Shown: one piece after another, positions 1-9,685 of the stretch
Position numbering within the stretch: the stretch's first letter is position 1
Layout of the letters: each line of letters opens with the position of its first letter
Translations under genes and position numbers: made by a program
Notes under the pieces: model-generated
What the model was told of the DNA's origin: nothing
What the model saw: only the letters and a program-made list of their open reading frames with translations
Database searches by the model: none
Assembly (NCBI GenBank): GCA_963555705.1
Contig: OY743176.1
Location: 37,742,497 to 37,806,496, forward strand
Reading direction: 5' to 3'
Source of the DNA: Ligustrum vulgare
Lineage: Eukaryota; Streptophyta; Magnoliopsida; Lamiales; Oleaceae
DNA length: 64,000 bases

Positions 1-180
1 ACACTCCTTTAACCACGTCAGCCTATAAGGATTGGAATGTGGTAGTAAAGGTAAGCCCAACTTCTCAACCATGGTGGTACTGGCCAGATCGCAATAATAC
101 TCCTTATGATTAATAATATTGCACACTATACTGCCCACATGACACCTAGTCTGGAAGGTAGGATCGAACTCATAATTCAT
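1..180 (-). pseudogene. Retropepsin-like domain fragment without active-site motif
   Basis: The frame opens with MNYEF at 180 and continues past base 1. It aligns by eye with the protease of family A (12964-14403, motif IIDGGSCANV), sharing TRCHV, the ASTT..EKLGLPLL block and the PY.L.WL block. Where active retropepsins have Asp plus small residues (DGGS in family A, DSGA in the T element), this copy has NHKEY, so the catalytic Asp and following glycines are missing. It is probably non-catalytic. Equivalent domains lie at 7147-7432 and 38441-38791 and also lack the glycines. Confidence 0.65.
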
Positions 181-833
181 CCCTTTATGTAACTTTCAAA
201 AATTTGAGAAACTCAAAATAAGAGGGTCCAGATATTGACAAATATCAAGAAGCAATTTATTGTTGACTCGAAAAGGAAAACAATATCAAGAATTTTAAAG
301 AAATTCAAGAAAGTGGTTCTTGAATTTGACTCGGAAGGAAAGAATATCAAGAATATTGTACAAATTCAAGAAAGTGGTTCTTGAATTTGGACTAGAAAGG
401 AAAGAATATCTAGAATTTTAATTTGATTTGGAAGGCAAGGAATTATCAAGAATTTAAGGAAATTCAAGAAAGTGGTTATTGAATTTCGAAGTGAATTTTT
501 TTTTTTTTTTTTTTGAATTATGATGAATTTTCGGAATTAATAAAAAATAATTTTTTTTTCATAAAATCCGAAAATTCGATACGAACGCAACAAAAAAAAA
601 CGGACAGTATTTGGATTAGAATCGAATAAAATAAACAAGATTAAATTTTTGATAGATTTTTATATGGATCAAAAACTGAAAATTTTTACTGGCAAGAAAA
701 ACACGAAGAAAAAAGTAAACTCAAGAAAAAAAAAGACTCAATAACAAGATATGGATGAGTTTGTGCAGACTCTATGATAAAAACACAAAATCAAACTGGG
801 ATAAAATAAAACACAAGAACCTGAATCCATAGT

Positions 834-850
834 CCAGCTTTGATACCATA
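834..850 (-). promoter_or_regulatory. Primer-binding site, initiator Met-tRNA
   Basis: The reverse complement reads TATGGTATCAAAGCTGG, directly beside the LTR edge at 851. The plant tRNA-iMet 3' end predicts TGGTATCAGAGC, so there is one G-to-A change. It shows that the LTR at 851 is the 5' LTR of a minus-strand element. Confidence 0.85.
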
Positions 851-1719
851 TGATGAGAACCCAGGAGGGGGTCCTCGTTGTAGCTCGCTGAATAACGCTT
901 GGAAAGTTCCGAATCCAGGTTGGAACGGACGATAACAATGCAACCCCGACCTCACGACGCAAAAACCAGGGGTATATTAAACCCAAAACCCGTTACGATG
1001 CGGAGATAAGAACCACAAAGGGGGAACGCCACAAGGAATGTCCAGATCCTTGATAAGTTCAATTGTTTAGAACGCCATAAGATTTGAATCTTGATAAGTT
1101 CGTTGTTTAAAGGGAAAATTCTCACCTTTAGAGAGAGTAAAAACACTCAATAATTTTATTCATCAAAAGTATTCTGATTTTACATTGAATGGAAAAGCAT
1201 ATAAATAGGCAAAATAAACCCTAATCGCTAACTGACTCTGAATAGAATTCTAATTACGCTAAAATAACTAAAATAACCAAAATTACCAAAATTAGAAAAA
1301 GAATTAAAAACCAATAAAGGAAATACAAATCAACTGAAACACTAAAATCCCGAAAAATCTGATTTGCACCGCTTACGGCCGTAAAAGTGGGACTTACGAC
1401 CGTAAGTCCTTCTCTGATCGAAATGTCACAATATTAGTTACGACCGTGAATATTGATGTTACGGCCGTGAGAACCCAAGTTACGGTCGTAAGTCAGCTTC
1501 TGCTCAATTTTCTGATGCTTCGACATTAATTGATCTTATTTGAATCTCGACTCGATCCCAACACGAAACTTCTTCATTTTCCCATGTAGAATATTGTTGA
1601 ATTGCCCATATCTTGATTTCATATTTTTGACGCCTTTTCCAGATCACATGCCCTCTTCCTTTAAGATGATTCGTCCCGAATCATAACATTGTTCTTAGCT
1701 TCTTTTCCGGATCACATCA
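851..1719 (-). repeat. Family B LTR with 5' extension
   Basis: On the plus strand it runs from TGATGAGAACCC to GGATCACATCA. The core is 851-1649; 1650-1719 is a second copy of the LTR edge plus the last bases of the internal region, an extension seen in several B copies. Within it: conserved U5 bases, two hairpin modules on the minus strand (1023-1059 and about 1070-1101), the TATA region around 1200, and a palindrome array at 1374-1490 with cores at 1376/1397 and 1441/1462/1483, all 21 bp apart. No TSD can be checked because the other end is outside the window. Confidence 0.8.
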
Positions 1720-2380
1720 AGACGATAACAATGCAACCCCGACCTCAAAACGCAAGAACTATGGGTATATTAAACCCAAAACCCGTTACAATGCAGAGAT
1801 AAGAACCACAAAAGGGGAACACTACAAAGGTTGTCAAATCCTTTGATAAGTTCAAATTTGTTCAACGAGAACAAGAAGAAAATTAAGGGAATATCTCACC
1901 TTCAATATCATTAATCTCAAGAATAAAAGTTGTGTATTTTACAATGCTGAATGAAGCCCTATAAATAGACTAACAAAATAAAGCAACCAAAATAAACTAG
2001 AATTGCAAATCAAATAAACCTAAAACGCCTAACATTATCCTAAATTTCAGTGCCTAAGTTACGGCCGTAACTTATGACTTTACAGCCGTAAGAAAGCTAC
2101 GGATTAAAAATTAAAAACATATGTTACGGCCGTGACAAATTTATATACAGCCGTAATCGACTCTCTAAATTAAAAAATAAAAACTACTAAACTTTATTTA
2201 CGGCCGTGAGGATTTGGTTTACAGCCGTAAGTCCTCTTCTGCTTAATTTCGCCATAGTAGTGTTACGGCCGTAATTTTGGGCTTTACGGCCGTGAATCTG
2301 CCCAATTTTCTTGTTGTTCCTTGATCCAAATGCATTGTAATAACTTTGGCTTCTCTTCCACTTTTGTTATGCAACGTAAA
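1720..2380 (-). repeat. Family A LTR fragment, first of two in tandem
   Basis: Begins inside the LTR (GACGATAACAATGC) and ends in the LTR-encoded C-terminal coding part (TTATGCAACGTAAATGA). It holds the R/U5 region, TATA region, a four-pair palindrome array (2059-2296) and part of the coding segment. Both LTR ends are missing. The next copy follows at 2381 with no spacer, which suggests unequal recombination rather than insertion. Confidence 0.75.
2059..2296. promoter_or_regulatory. Paired-palindrome U3 array (four pairs)
   Basis: Copies of TTACGGCCGTAA or close variants have their six-base cores at 2062/2083, 2127/2148, 2201/2222 and 2266/2287. Each pair is exactly 21 bp apart; gaps between pairs are 44, 53 and 44 bp. 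The array lies upstream of the LTR TATA box. Because each motif is self-complementary, each pair can also form a hairpin with a 12-bp stem and about a 9-base loop. Function is unknown; an enhancer for a dimeric protein or a structured RNA segment are both possible. Confidence 0.85.
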
Positions 2381-3062
2381 TGATAACAATGCAACCCCGA
2401 CCTCACGACGCAAGAACTATGGGTATATTATACCCAAAACCCGTTACGATGCGGAGATAAGAACCACAAAGGGGGAACACCACAAAGGTTGTCAAATCCT
2501 TTGATAAGTTCGACTTTGTTCCACGAGAACAAGAAGAAATTTAAGGGAATAATTCACCTTCAATATCATTAATCTCAAGAATAAAAGTTGTGTTTTACAA
2601 TGCTGAATAAAGCCATATAAATAGGCTAACAAAATAAAGTAACCAAAAATAACTAGAATTAAAACTAACCTAGAACGCCTTAACTAGGTTTAATTTGCGG
2701 CGCTCAGTTACGGCCGTGACTTATGAGTTTACGGCCGTAAGTAAGCTACGATTAAAAATTAAAAACATATGTTACGGCCGTGACAAATTTATATACGACC
2801 GTAAGTGACCTTCTGAACAAAAAAAATAAAAACTACTAAACTATATTTATGGCCGTGAGGATTTGGATTACGGCCGTAAGTCCTCTTCTGCTTAATTTCG
2901 CCATAATAGTGTTACGGCCGTAATTTTGGGCTTTACGGCCATGAATCAGCTGCTGCATAATTTTCTTGTTGTTCTTTGATCCAAATGCATTGTAAAACCT
3001 TTGGCTCCTCTTCCACTTTGTTATGCAACGTAGATGAGGTCCTCGCACTCGAGCACTCGTCC
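2381..3062 (-). repeat. Family A LTR fragment, second of two in tandem
   Basis: Same content as 1720-2380, extending slightly further into the LTR-encoded coding segment (to GAGCACTCGTCC). Palindrome cores at 2711/2732, 2775/2796, 2850/2871 and 2915/2936 are all 21 bp apart. It is cut on the right by the family C LTR at 3063. Confidence 0.75.
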
Positions 3063-3862
3063 TGATGAGAATCATGGCAGGCTTGACGGAAAGAACTACA
3101 ATTCAAGCCAAAACAATAATTCAAACAGGTTCGGAGAGCTTCAAAGATCAAAACAGGTCAAAATGGATCAGAACCGTATTTACGGCCGTAAGCCAGCTTG
3201 TCACGGCCGTAAGTCAGCCACGGGTGGAAATTAAAGATTCCAAGATTTTAACAGTTACGGCCGTAAGTTTATGGTCACGGCCGTAATCCTTAAGCAAAAG
3301 CACAGTTACGGCCGTAAGGAATGTTTTCACGGTCGTAAATACAGATTAGCGTAAAATCATGCGGATTTTTGTTTCCTTTTTATCTTTTAAATCCTTTTCC
3401 CTATTTTAGTATTTTAGGAGTCTATTTTGATAGGTTTTATCTATTCCCTAATTAGATTAGATTTTATTTAGTTTCCTAAGTAGACTAGGATCTTTATTCT
3501 GGTTGCCTATATAAAGGCGTCTTGATTGTAATACGAGGGAAAGACTTTGATTAATGAAAATTGTGTTGAGTTATTTCTCTCCCAAATATTGTTCTTGAAT
3601 GAACTTTCGAACTTATCAAATATTGTGAGATATTTGTGGTGTTCACCAAACTGAACTTATCAAGGATCTGGACATTCCTTGTGGCGTTCAAACCATTAAG
3701 GTTCTTGTTTCCGCATCGTAACGGGTCTCGGGTTTAATATGCCCCTGGTTCTTGCGTCGTGAGGCTCGGGTCGTAGTGTCACCGTCCGTTCCAACCTGAA
3801 TTCGGAACTTTCCCGGCGTTATTTCCGCGTGTTCGTCGTGACCCCCTCCCGGGATCACATCA
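3063..3862 (+). repeat. Family C LTR (800 bp), 5' LTR of a lost element
   Basis: Runs from TGATGAGAATCATGG to GGGATCACATCA and is followed by TCTGGTATCAG (3863-3873), the start of a Met-tRNA primer-binding site. It is therefore the 5' LTR of a plus-strand element whose body has gone. Palindrome cores lie at 3183/3204, 3258/3278 and 3309/3330 (21, 20 and 21 bp). Two hairpin modules lie at 3609-3644 and 3653-3689. The primer site is broken after 11 bases by a family B edge sequence. Confidence 0.8.
3609..3689 (+). other. Tandem R/U5 RNA hairpin modules
   Basis: Module 1 (3609-3644) has outer GAAC/GTTC, a TTAT/TGGT internal loop and inner stem CAAATAT/ATATTTG. Module 2 (3653-3689) has the same frame with inner stem CAAGGA/TCCTTG. 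They lie downstream of the TATA box and upstream of the primer-binding site, so they should be in the 5' leader of the element RNA. Different stem sequences with preserved pairing support a conserved structure. Confidence 0.7.
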
Positions 3863-3873
3863 TCTGGTATCAG

Positions 3874-4026
3874 GGGATCACATCATCCCCTCTTCCTTTA
3901 AGATGATTCGTCCCGAATCATAACATTGTTCTTAGCTTCTTTTCCGGATCACATCAAGAATGATCAAGAAAGTATATTGACTTTTGGAGGCAACGAGAAG
4001 GGCCTCGTGGTGGGAAAAAAAGTTGA
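3874..4026. other. Junction of small family B fragments
   Basis: 3874-3957 is the family B LTR-edge extension on the minus strand (GGGATCACATCATCC...CCGGATCACATCA). 3958-4026 is a plus-strand fragment of the B ORF around the phrase KGLVVGKK. Neither is functional; they mark rearrangement breakpoints. Confidence 0.6.
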
Positions 4027-4208
4027 GCAACTTCTGGACTATACATATCTACCGAGTTCTTAACCATCCCAAACTTCGCATCTAATCTCGCATCAAATTT
4101 CGCTTCCAATTTTGCAGCAAACTCCTCAAACCGTTTCTCGATCATGACAAGCAGAGAAGATTGATGGTTATCTTTTCTAGACGATGAATTTTCGTGAAAT
4201 TTGGACAT
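4027..4208 (-). pseudogene. Family B Gag-like N-terminus (fragment)
   Basis: Starts MSKFHENSSSRKDNHQSS at 4208, with a possible upstream Met at 4241. It contains a short coiled-coil-type block around EKRFEEFAAKLEAKFDARLDAKF, resembling the family A gag N-terminus (VEERFAKFEARLDAKLEEKF, 14589-14810), so the B protein probably derives from A-type Gag. The frame breaks near 4030 at an inverted junction. The AT-rich leader follows at 4209-4556. Confidence 0.65.
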
Positions 4209-4556
4209 TGTGGAATGGAATGAAATAATAGTTTGACACAAGGACTAATAATGAATTTTAATTTTGACTTGGAAGGCAAGGAATATCAAGAATTAAGGAA
4301 ATTCAAGAAATTGGTTCTTGAATTTTGACTAGAAAGGAAAGAATATCAAGAATTTTAATTTGACTTGGAAGGTAAGGAATTATCAAGAATTTAAGGAAAT
4401 TCAAGAAAGTGTTTCTTGAAATTCGGAGTGACTTTTTTTTTTTTTTTGAATTATGATGAATTTTCGGAATTAATAAAAATTTAAAAAAATAATTTTTTTT
4501 TTTTTTAATAAAATCCGAAAATTCGACACGAATACAGCAAAACAAACGGGACAGGT
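4209..4556 (-). other. Family B leader, broken
   Basis: AT-rich untranslated leader of the minus-strand B fragment, with a T tract at 4433-4447 and an A/T tract at 4486-4516, matching the other B leaders. It stops at 4556, before any primer site, against the plus-strand Tekay-type integrase fragment. I see no gene in it. Confidence 0.6.
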
Positions 4557-5004
4557 GTCCCTTCCTCGATCGTATCTGATAGAGATCCAAGATTTACTTC
4601 TAAATTTTGGAAAAGTTTGCAAGGAGCTATTGGAATCAAATTAAGTTTTAGTACGAAATTTCATCCTCAAACAGATGGACAATTAGAGAGGAAGTCATAA
4701 AAACTTTAGAGGATATGCTACGTGCCTGCGTCCTTGATTTAGGAGGCAGTTGGGAAAATTATGTACCATTGGTGGAGTTTGCCTATAATAATGGCTATAA
4801 AGCTACTATAAAGATGGCACCTTATGAAGCTCTATATGTTAGAAAATGTAGATCTCCTCTTTATTGGGATGAAGTAGGTGAGCGAAGAGTATTAGGACCA
4901 GAAATAATTGAGGAAATTAGTTGAGTGGTTGATAAGATAAGAGCTAGAATTAAGGCAGCTCAAGATCAACAAAAATGTTATGCTGATAAAAGGAGAAAAG
5001 ATTT
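4557..5004 (+). pseudogene. pol: Tekay-type pol fragment (integrase core), upstream half
   Basis: Translates to the integrase core of a Tekay/Del chromovirus: [14 protein letters not shown] (second catalytic Asp), HPQTDGQ, then MLRACVLDLGGSWENYVPL and PYEALYVRKCRSPLYWDEVGE. There is a frameshift with stops near 4690-4710 and a TGA at 4922-4924. It stops at RRKDF because a 44-kb nest begins at 5005. The same gene resumes at 49070 after a repeated GATTT. It is close to, but distinct from, the T element at 56424-64000. Confidence 0.85.
5000..5004. repeat. Target-site duplication GATTT (left copy)
   Basis: GATTT directly precedes the LTR start TGATACG at 5005. The identical GATTT at 49070-49074 directly follows the LTR end GCATCA at 49069. 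Joined at one GATTT, the flanking Tekay pol frame reads on without interruption (RRKD then LAFNVGD), independent proof that these are the two sides of one insertion site. Confidence 0.85.
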
Positions 5005-5820
5005 TGATACGAATCGTAGTGGGCTTGATGCAAAGAACTACAAATCAAGCCAAACAAAGCTTCCAGCATGTTCGAAGAGCTTCACAGATCAAGCATTGCG
5101 AGAGTGAACAAGGTTCGAGGCTAAACCAAGTGAGCAAGCCAAGAGACAAGCCGAGAATTGGTTGAAAACCAAGAAAATAAAAAATTATGCAGAAGCAAAG
5201 TTACGGTCGTAACCAAATATTCTCATACCCGTAAGTCACTCTCGGATCAAAATGAAGATTTCCAGCTTTTCAAAGTTACAGCCATAAGTATTTTGGTCAC
5301 GGCCGTAATCCTTAAGCAGAAGTACAGTTACGGCCGTAAGTGATGCTGTCACGGCCGTAAATCCAGTTTAACGCAAATATACGGATTTTTAATTCCATTG
5401 TAGTATATTTTATTTCCTTTTCCTATTTTTAGTATTTTAGGTCAATTAGGAGTCTATTTTGAGCCCAATTAGCGGCTAGGTTTATTTCGCTTATTTATAT
5501 TCATTCCCTTTCATTGTAACAAAGGAAGATTTTGATGAATGAAAAATATATTGAGTGTTTTCTCAACATTTGTTCTGGAATTGAACAAACTTCGAACTTA
5601 TCAAATATTGTGGGATATTTGTGGCGTTCAACAAATCGAATTTATCAAAGGCGTGGGTATCCTTTGTGGCGTTCAAATTATTACGGTTCTTGTTTCTGCA
5701 TCGTAACGGGTCAAGGGTTTAATATACCATGGTTCTTACGTCATGAGGCTTGAGTTGTAGTGTTCTCGTTCGTTCCAACCGGAATTCGGAACTTTCTAAG
5801 CATTATTTCGCGAGCTACGA
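5005..5820 (+). repeat. Family D LTR, left boundary of the 44-kb nest
   Basis: Begins TGATACGAATCGTAGTGGGC. It carries CGGCCG-type palindrome cores at 5204/5226, 5279/5300 and 5331/5352, a TATA-like region near 5495, and two hairpin modules (5594-5629 and 5638-5674). It lacks the terminal GGGTTTGCATCA because it breaks into a fold-back at about 5820. Other D LTRs (39187-39793, 54810-55480) have the same start but a GCGATCGC-type array. Confidence 0.75.
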
Positions 5821-5877
5821 CGCGGAATAACGTTTGGAAAGTTTCGAATTCAGGTTGGAACGGACGAGGACACTACA
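5756..5877. repeat. Fold-back inverted repeat at an LTR break
   Basis: Two arms of about 57 bp (5756-5812 and 5821-5877) are imperfect reverse complements around an 8-base centre. Both arms are LTR U5 sequence (TTCCAACC.GAATTC.GAAACTTTC). The truncated D LTR is joined head-on to the end of another LTR in the opposite direction. Confidence 0.75.
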
Positions 5878-7432
5878 CAAATTTTTATCTTCTAACTCGT
5901 TCCTCAAGTCTCCCTCCTTCTTCTTAACAATTATATCCAAAGGCTTTTCTTGTAATTTAACTAGCTCCTCTCTTCCCCTTTCTCTCTCTTGCAACTCGGC
6001 TAACTTTTTTCTAGCCTCTTTGATGAGAACCCGGGAGGGGGTCCTCGTTGTAGCTCGCGGAATAACGCTTGGAAAGTTCCGAATTCAGGTTGGAATGGAC
6101 GGTGAAACTACAACCCGAGCCTCACGCCGTACTGGTATATTAAACCCGAGACCCGTTACAATGTGGAAACAAGAACCGTAATGGTTTGAACGCCACAATG
6201 ATTGTCCAGATCCTTGATAAGTTCAATTATTTTGAACGCCACAAGATTTGAATCTTGATAAGTTCGTTGTTTAAAGGGAAAATCCTCACCTTTAGAAAGA
6301 GTAAAAACAGTCAATAATTTTATTCATCAAAAGTATTCTATTTTTACATTGAATGGAAAAGCATATAAATAGGAAAAATAAACCCTAGTCGCTAACTGAC
6401 TCTGAATAAAATTCTAATTATGCTAAAATATCTAAAATAACTAAAATAACCAAAATAACCAAAATTACGAAAATTGGAAAAAGAATTAAAAACCAATAAA
6501 GGAAATACAAATCAACTGAAATACTAAAAATCCCGAAAATCTGATTCCGCCGCTTACGGCCGTAAGTCCTTCTCTGATCAAAATGTCTCAATATTAGTTA
6601 CGACCGTGAAGATTGATGTTACGGCCGTGAAATTCCATTAATTAGTTACGGCCATGAGAACCCAAGTTACGGCCGTAAACGCTGTTCTGCCCAAATTGTG
6701 CGCTGATAATGTTACGGCCGTAGTTATGGAAGTTACGACTGTAAAAGCCTTTCTGCCTTGATTTCAGATCCTTTGACGTGATTTGAATCTCGACTCGAGC
6801 CCAACATGAAACTTGTTCATTTTCCTATGTAGAATATTTTTGAATTGCCCGTATCTTGATTTCTCAATTTTGACTCCTTTTCCGGATCACATCACTCTTG
6901 TGCCTTCATCTCTTCATCTAATTGTATTAATTTCTTGGCCATCTCCATGAATTCATCCTTCATATTCCATTCATCATCTCCCAATTTTCTTTGCTCGTCC
7001 CTCTTTTCTCGCAATACTTTCTCTTCAAGTATTTGTTCCGGGGTTAACGGCATACGCTTATTACTTTTCCCGTCCTTAACAAATTTATATATATTCCTAC
7101 GCTTATAGTAGACTACTTTCCTCTCACACTTCCACGAACTACTCAACTAGATGTCACAAGATTCTAGAGGCACCACATCACACCACTGTTCATCGCTATA
7201 TCTTCCAAGTGTCAATTTCACCATAACCCCATAGGTTACATGTACCTGGCCACACTCCTTTAACCACGTCAGCCTATAAGGATTGGGATGTTGCAGTAAA
7301 GGTAAGCCAAACTCCTCAACCGTGGTGGTACTGGCCAGATCGCAATAATACTCCATATCAATAATAATATTGCACACTTAGTAAGCCCACATGACACCTA
7401 GTCTGGAAGGTAGGATAGAACTCATAATTCAT
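5878..7432 (-). pseudogene. Family B ORF with protease-like domain, split by a solo LTR
   Basis: The frame starts MNYEF at 7432. It has a one-base frameshift near 7380 and then the protease-like domain (IIIDMEYYCDLASTT, PLLQHPNPYRLTWLKECG, GRYSDEQWCDVVPLESC), ended by a TAG at 7144-7146 where relatives have Trp. It continues as KFVKDGKSNKRMPLTPEQ and a charged coiled-coil region down to 6895. The solo LTR 6021-6894 interrupts it, and the coil resumes at 6020-5878. DMEY replaces the DGGS active-site motif of family A, so the protease is presumably dead. Confidence 0.7.
6016..6899 (-). mobile_element. Solo LTR of family B with TSD CTCTT
   Basis: The LTR proper is 6021-6894 (874 bp), TGATGAGAACCCGGG...TCCGGATCACATCA on the plus strand. 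CTCTT occurs on both sides (6016-6020 and 6895-6899). No primer site or internal sequence accompanies it, so it is a solo LTR left by recombination between the LTRs of a B element that had inserted into the B ORF around it. Palindrome cores: 6557, 6601/6622, 6649/6670, 6715/6736. This copy lacks the 71-bp LTR extension. Confidence 0.92.
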
Positions 7433-7835
7433 CCCTTTATACAGCTTTCAAAAATTTGGAAGGCAAGGAATTATCAAGAATTTAAGGAAATTCAAGAAAG
7501 TGGTTCTTGAATTTCGGAGTGACTTTTTTTTTTTTTGAATTATGATGAATTTTCGGAATTAATAAAAATAAAAAAAATATTTATTTATTTTTATTAATAA
7601 AATCCGAAAATTCGACACGAATGCGACAAAACAAACGGAACGGGATTTGGATAAGAATTGAATAAAATAAACAAGATTGAGTTTTTGATGAATTTTTGTA
7701 TGGATCAAATAACGAAAAATTTTACTGACACGAAGAACAAGATATGGATGATTTTTTGTAGACTCTATGATAAAAACACAAAATCAAACTGGATAGAATA
7801 GAAAAACAAAACCTGAATCCAGCTCTGATACCAAC
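7433..7835 (-). other. Leader and primer-binding site of the split B element
   Basis: AT-rich leader without a gene. The initiator Met-tRNA primer-binding site is 7819-7835 (reverse complement GTTGGTATCAGAGCTGG, perfect in the 12-base core) and abuts the LTR edge at 7836. Confidence 0.85.
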
Positions 7836-8827
7836 TGATGTGATCCCGGGAGGGGGTCACGACGAACACTCGGAATTAACGTCGGGAAAGTTTCTAATTC
7901 AGGTTGGAACGGACAATATAACAAAGGACCCCGAGCTCACGACGCAAGAACCAGGGTAATATTAAACTTGATGATGAGAACCCGGGAGGGGGTCCTCGTC
8001 GTAGCTCGCGGAACAACGCTTGGAAAGTTCTGAATCCAGGTTGGAACGGGCGATAACACTACAACCCGAGCCTCACGACGTAAGAACCATGGGTATATTA
8101 AACCCAAGACCCGTTACGATGCGGAAACAAGAACCGTAATGGTTTGAACGCCACAAAGGATGCCCACGCCTTTGATAAGTTCGATTTGTTGAACACCACA
8201 AATATCCCACAATATTTGATAAGTTCGAAGTTTGTTCAATTCCAGAACAATGTTGAGAAAACACTCAATATAATTTTTATTCATCCAAAATATTCTGTTT
8301 TTACATTGAATGGAAAAGCATATAAATAGGCAAAATAAAACATAATCGCTAACTGACTCTGAATAGAATTCTAATTAAATTAGAGTACTAAATTATGAAA
8401 ATAACCTAAAAACCAAAAGGAAAAAAAATAATTAAAAATCCTATAATTATGGAAATATAGCAAATTTCCGTCTGCATCATTGATTTGCCAATTTGAAGCC
8501 TCAAACGATGGAATTTGTCCCTAAAATCAATGGGCTCAAGGGCATTAGCCCATGAGTCTTGCCCAATGACCTGTTTCTACTCGAAAAACATATATTATCC
8601 ATCCAATTCCGACATGGTTGACTGGATTGCACTTTTATTTGACTTGAATATTTAACTTCTTGATTTCTCCTTTTTTGTCGCCTTTTCCGGATCACATCAT
8701 CACCTCTTCCTTTAAAATGACTCGTCCCGAATCATAACATTGTTCTTAGAGCTTCTTTTCCGGATCACATCACTTGAGACCCATTACGATGCGAAGATAA
8801 GAACCACAAAGGGGGAACGCCACAAGG
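7836..8827 (-). repeat. Family C LTR fragment interrupted by a solo LTR
   Basis: 7836-7971 begins TGATGTGATCCCGGG and is the outer end of a C-type 5' LTR on the minus strand. It resumes at 8773 (GAGACCCATTACGATGCG) and is lost at about 8827, where another LTR fragment joins. The interrupting unit is the solo LTR 7972-8772. Confidence 0.8.
7967..8777 (-). mobile_element. Solo LTR of family B with TSD CTTGA
   Basis: The inserted unit is 7972-8772 (801 bp), flanked by CTTGA at 7967-7971 and 8773-8777. It includes the LTR-edge extension (8699-8772), so the extension belongs to the LTR in this copy. It has no CGGCCG array: U3 instead carries a different block with a GGGCTCAAGGG-type inverted repeat (about 8530-8550), as in the 698-bp LTRs at 27006 and 29486. 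Confidence 0.92.
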
Positions 8828-8901
8828 AATTAAAAATCCGCATTATTTATGTTAAGATTTACGGCCGTGACAACATCACTTACGGCCATAACTGTACTTT
8901 T
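8828..8901 (-). repeat. Family D LTR fragment
   Basis: Reverse complement of the end of the D array and adjacent U3 (compare 5325-5400), with palindrome variants around 8870 and 8890. It is the left end of a block duplicated at 16395-17622. Confidence 0.6.
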
Positions 8902-9250
8902 TGTTGAGTTCCGGAGTGGCTCGACGAGCGTTGACCCGTTGCACGTGCCCGTAGGACCAATAACGAGGCAAAGAGTGAAAAGAATCAAGCAGGCAATGCA
9001 AGGATTCATGAAAGCGTGGATGGATGAGTGCTCGAGTGCAAAGACCTCATTTACGTTGCATAACAAAGTGGAAGAGGAACCAAAGTTGTTACTATGGATT
9101 TGGATCAAAGAACAACAAGAAATTAAGGCAGAAGCATTCTCACGGCCGTAGCACCCCTTTTTACGGCCGTAACATGAACATTGCAAAATTGTGCAGAAAG
9201 GCAATTACTTCCGTAAACTATGATCTCACGGCCGTAACATTGTTGACAAA
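8902..9250 (+). repeat. Family A LTR 5' part with coding segment
   Basis: Starts TGTTGAGTTCCGGAGTGG (variant of TGATGAG...). The LTR-encoded C-terminal segment follows (STSVDPLHVPVGPITRQR, then QAMQGFMKAWMDECSSAKTS), ending SRP-stop where the stop codon lies inside the first palindrome (9150 region). Further palindromes reach 9240. At about 9250 it is fused to family B internal sequence. Confidence 0.75.
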
Positions 9251-9685
9251 TGATAGGAATGAATTGGAAGTTGGGGTAGAAGTTCAACATTTGAATGTTG
9301 AAATTGTCAATAAAAATATTGAAGAGGTGGTTAAATGTGAAAAATTAGAAAATGTGGTTGAGAAAAAAGAAGAGAATGAGCAAGAAAGTATATTAACTTT
9401 TGGAGGCGACGATAAGGGCCTCGTGGTTGGAAAAAAAGTTGTGGAGGTTTTGTATCATGAATACAAGGATCCATACCTTGTGCATGGAGACGCTAACGTT
9501 TCCCTCCCCGTTTTTTTTAATCTTTCTTACAGATTTATTGTACATGGAAGTTTGATTTACATCAACCTTGGTCAATTCCCCTCGTGTTTCAATACCTTCT
9601 TGTCTACAAATTGGAGGAGCAGCATTTATTGAATGCATGTCAGGGAATCGACAATTTTCCGTTTGATCCAGGAGATACAGTTTGA
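9251..9685 (+). pseudogene. Family B ORF C-terminal part, frameshifted
   Basis: Encodes the acidic region (VEVQHLNVEIVNKNIEEVV...) and the first part of the conserved C-terminal domain (YHEYKDPYLVHGDANVSLP). A change in the T run near 9508 breaks the frame before the QVYCAWKFDLHQPW part, which is readable in the next frame. The intact version is at 28192-29181. Function of the domain is unknown. Confidence 0.7.

Larger units (their letters stand above)
1..850 (-). mobile_element. Family B non-autonomous element, 5' internal part
   Basis: Minus-strand internal region of a non-autonomous LTR element. Reading leftward from the LTR edge at 851 come a Met-tRNA primer-binding site (834-850), an AT-rich leader of about 650 bp with long A and T runs (for example 494-514), and a protease-like reading frame that leaves the window at base 1. 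The same leader recurs in the other B copies (7433-7818, 27721-28191, 50501-50967), which identifies the family. No RT or integrase is attached. The left end of the element is outside the window. Confidence 0.8.

Noticed and set aside
8830..9204. Long minus-strand frames over A LTR coding segments (CSIENEVFALEHSSIHACMNP type)
   Set aside because: They are the antisense of the LTR-coded pol C-terminus and recur only because the LTR does.
9024..9632. A 202-codon open frame through the palindrome array
   Set aside because: It joins LTR sequence to a B ORF by chance: the array reads as YGRN/HGR-type repeats in one frame, and the frame is not kept in the duplicate at 16591-16845.
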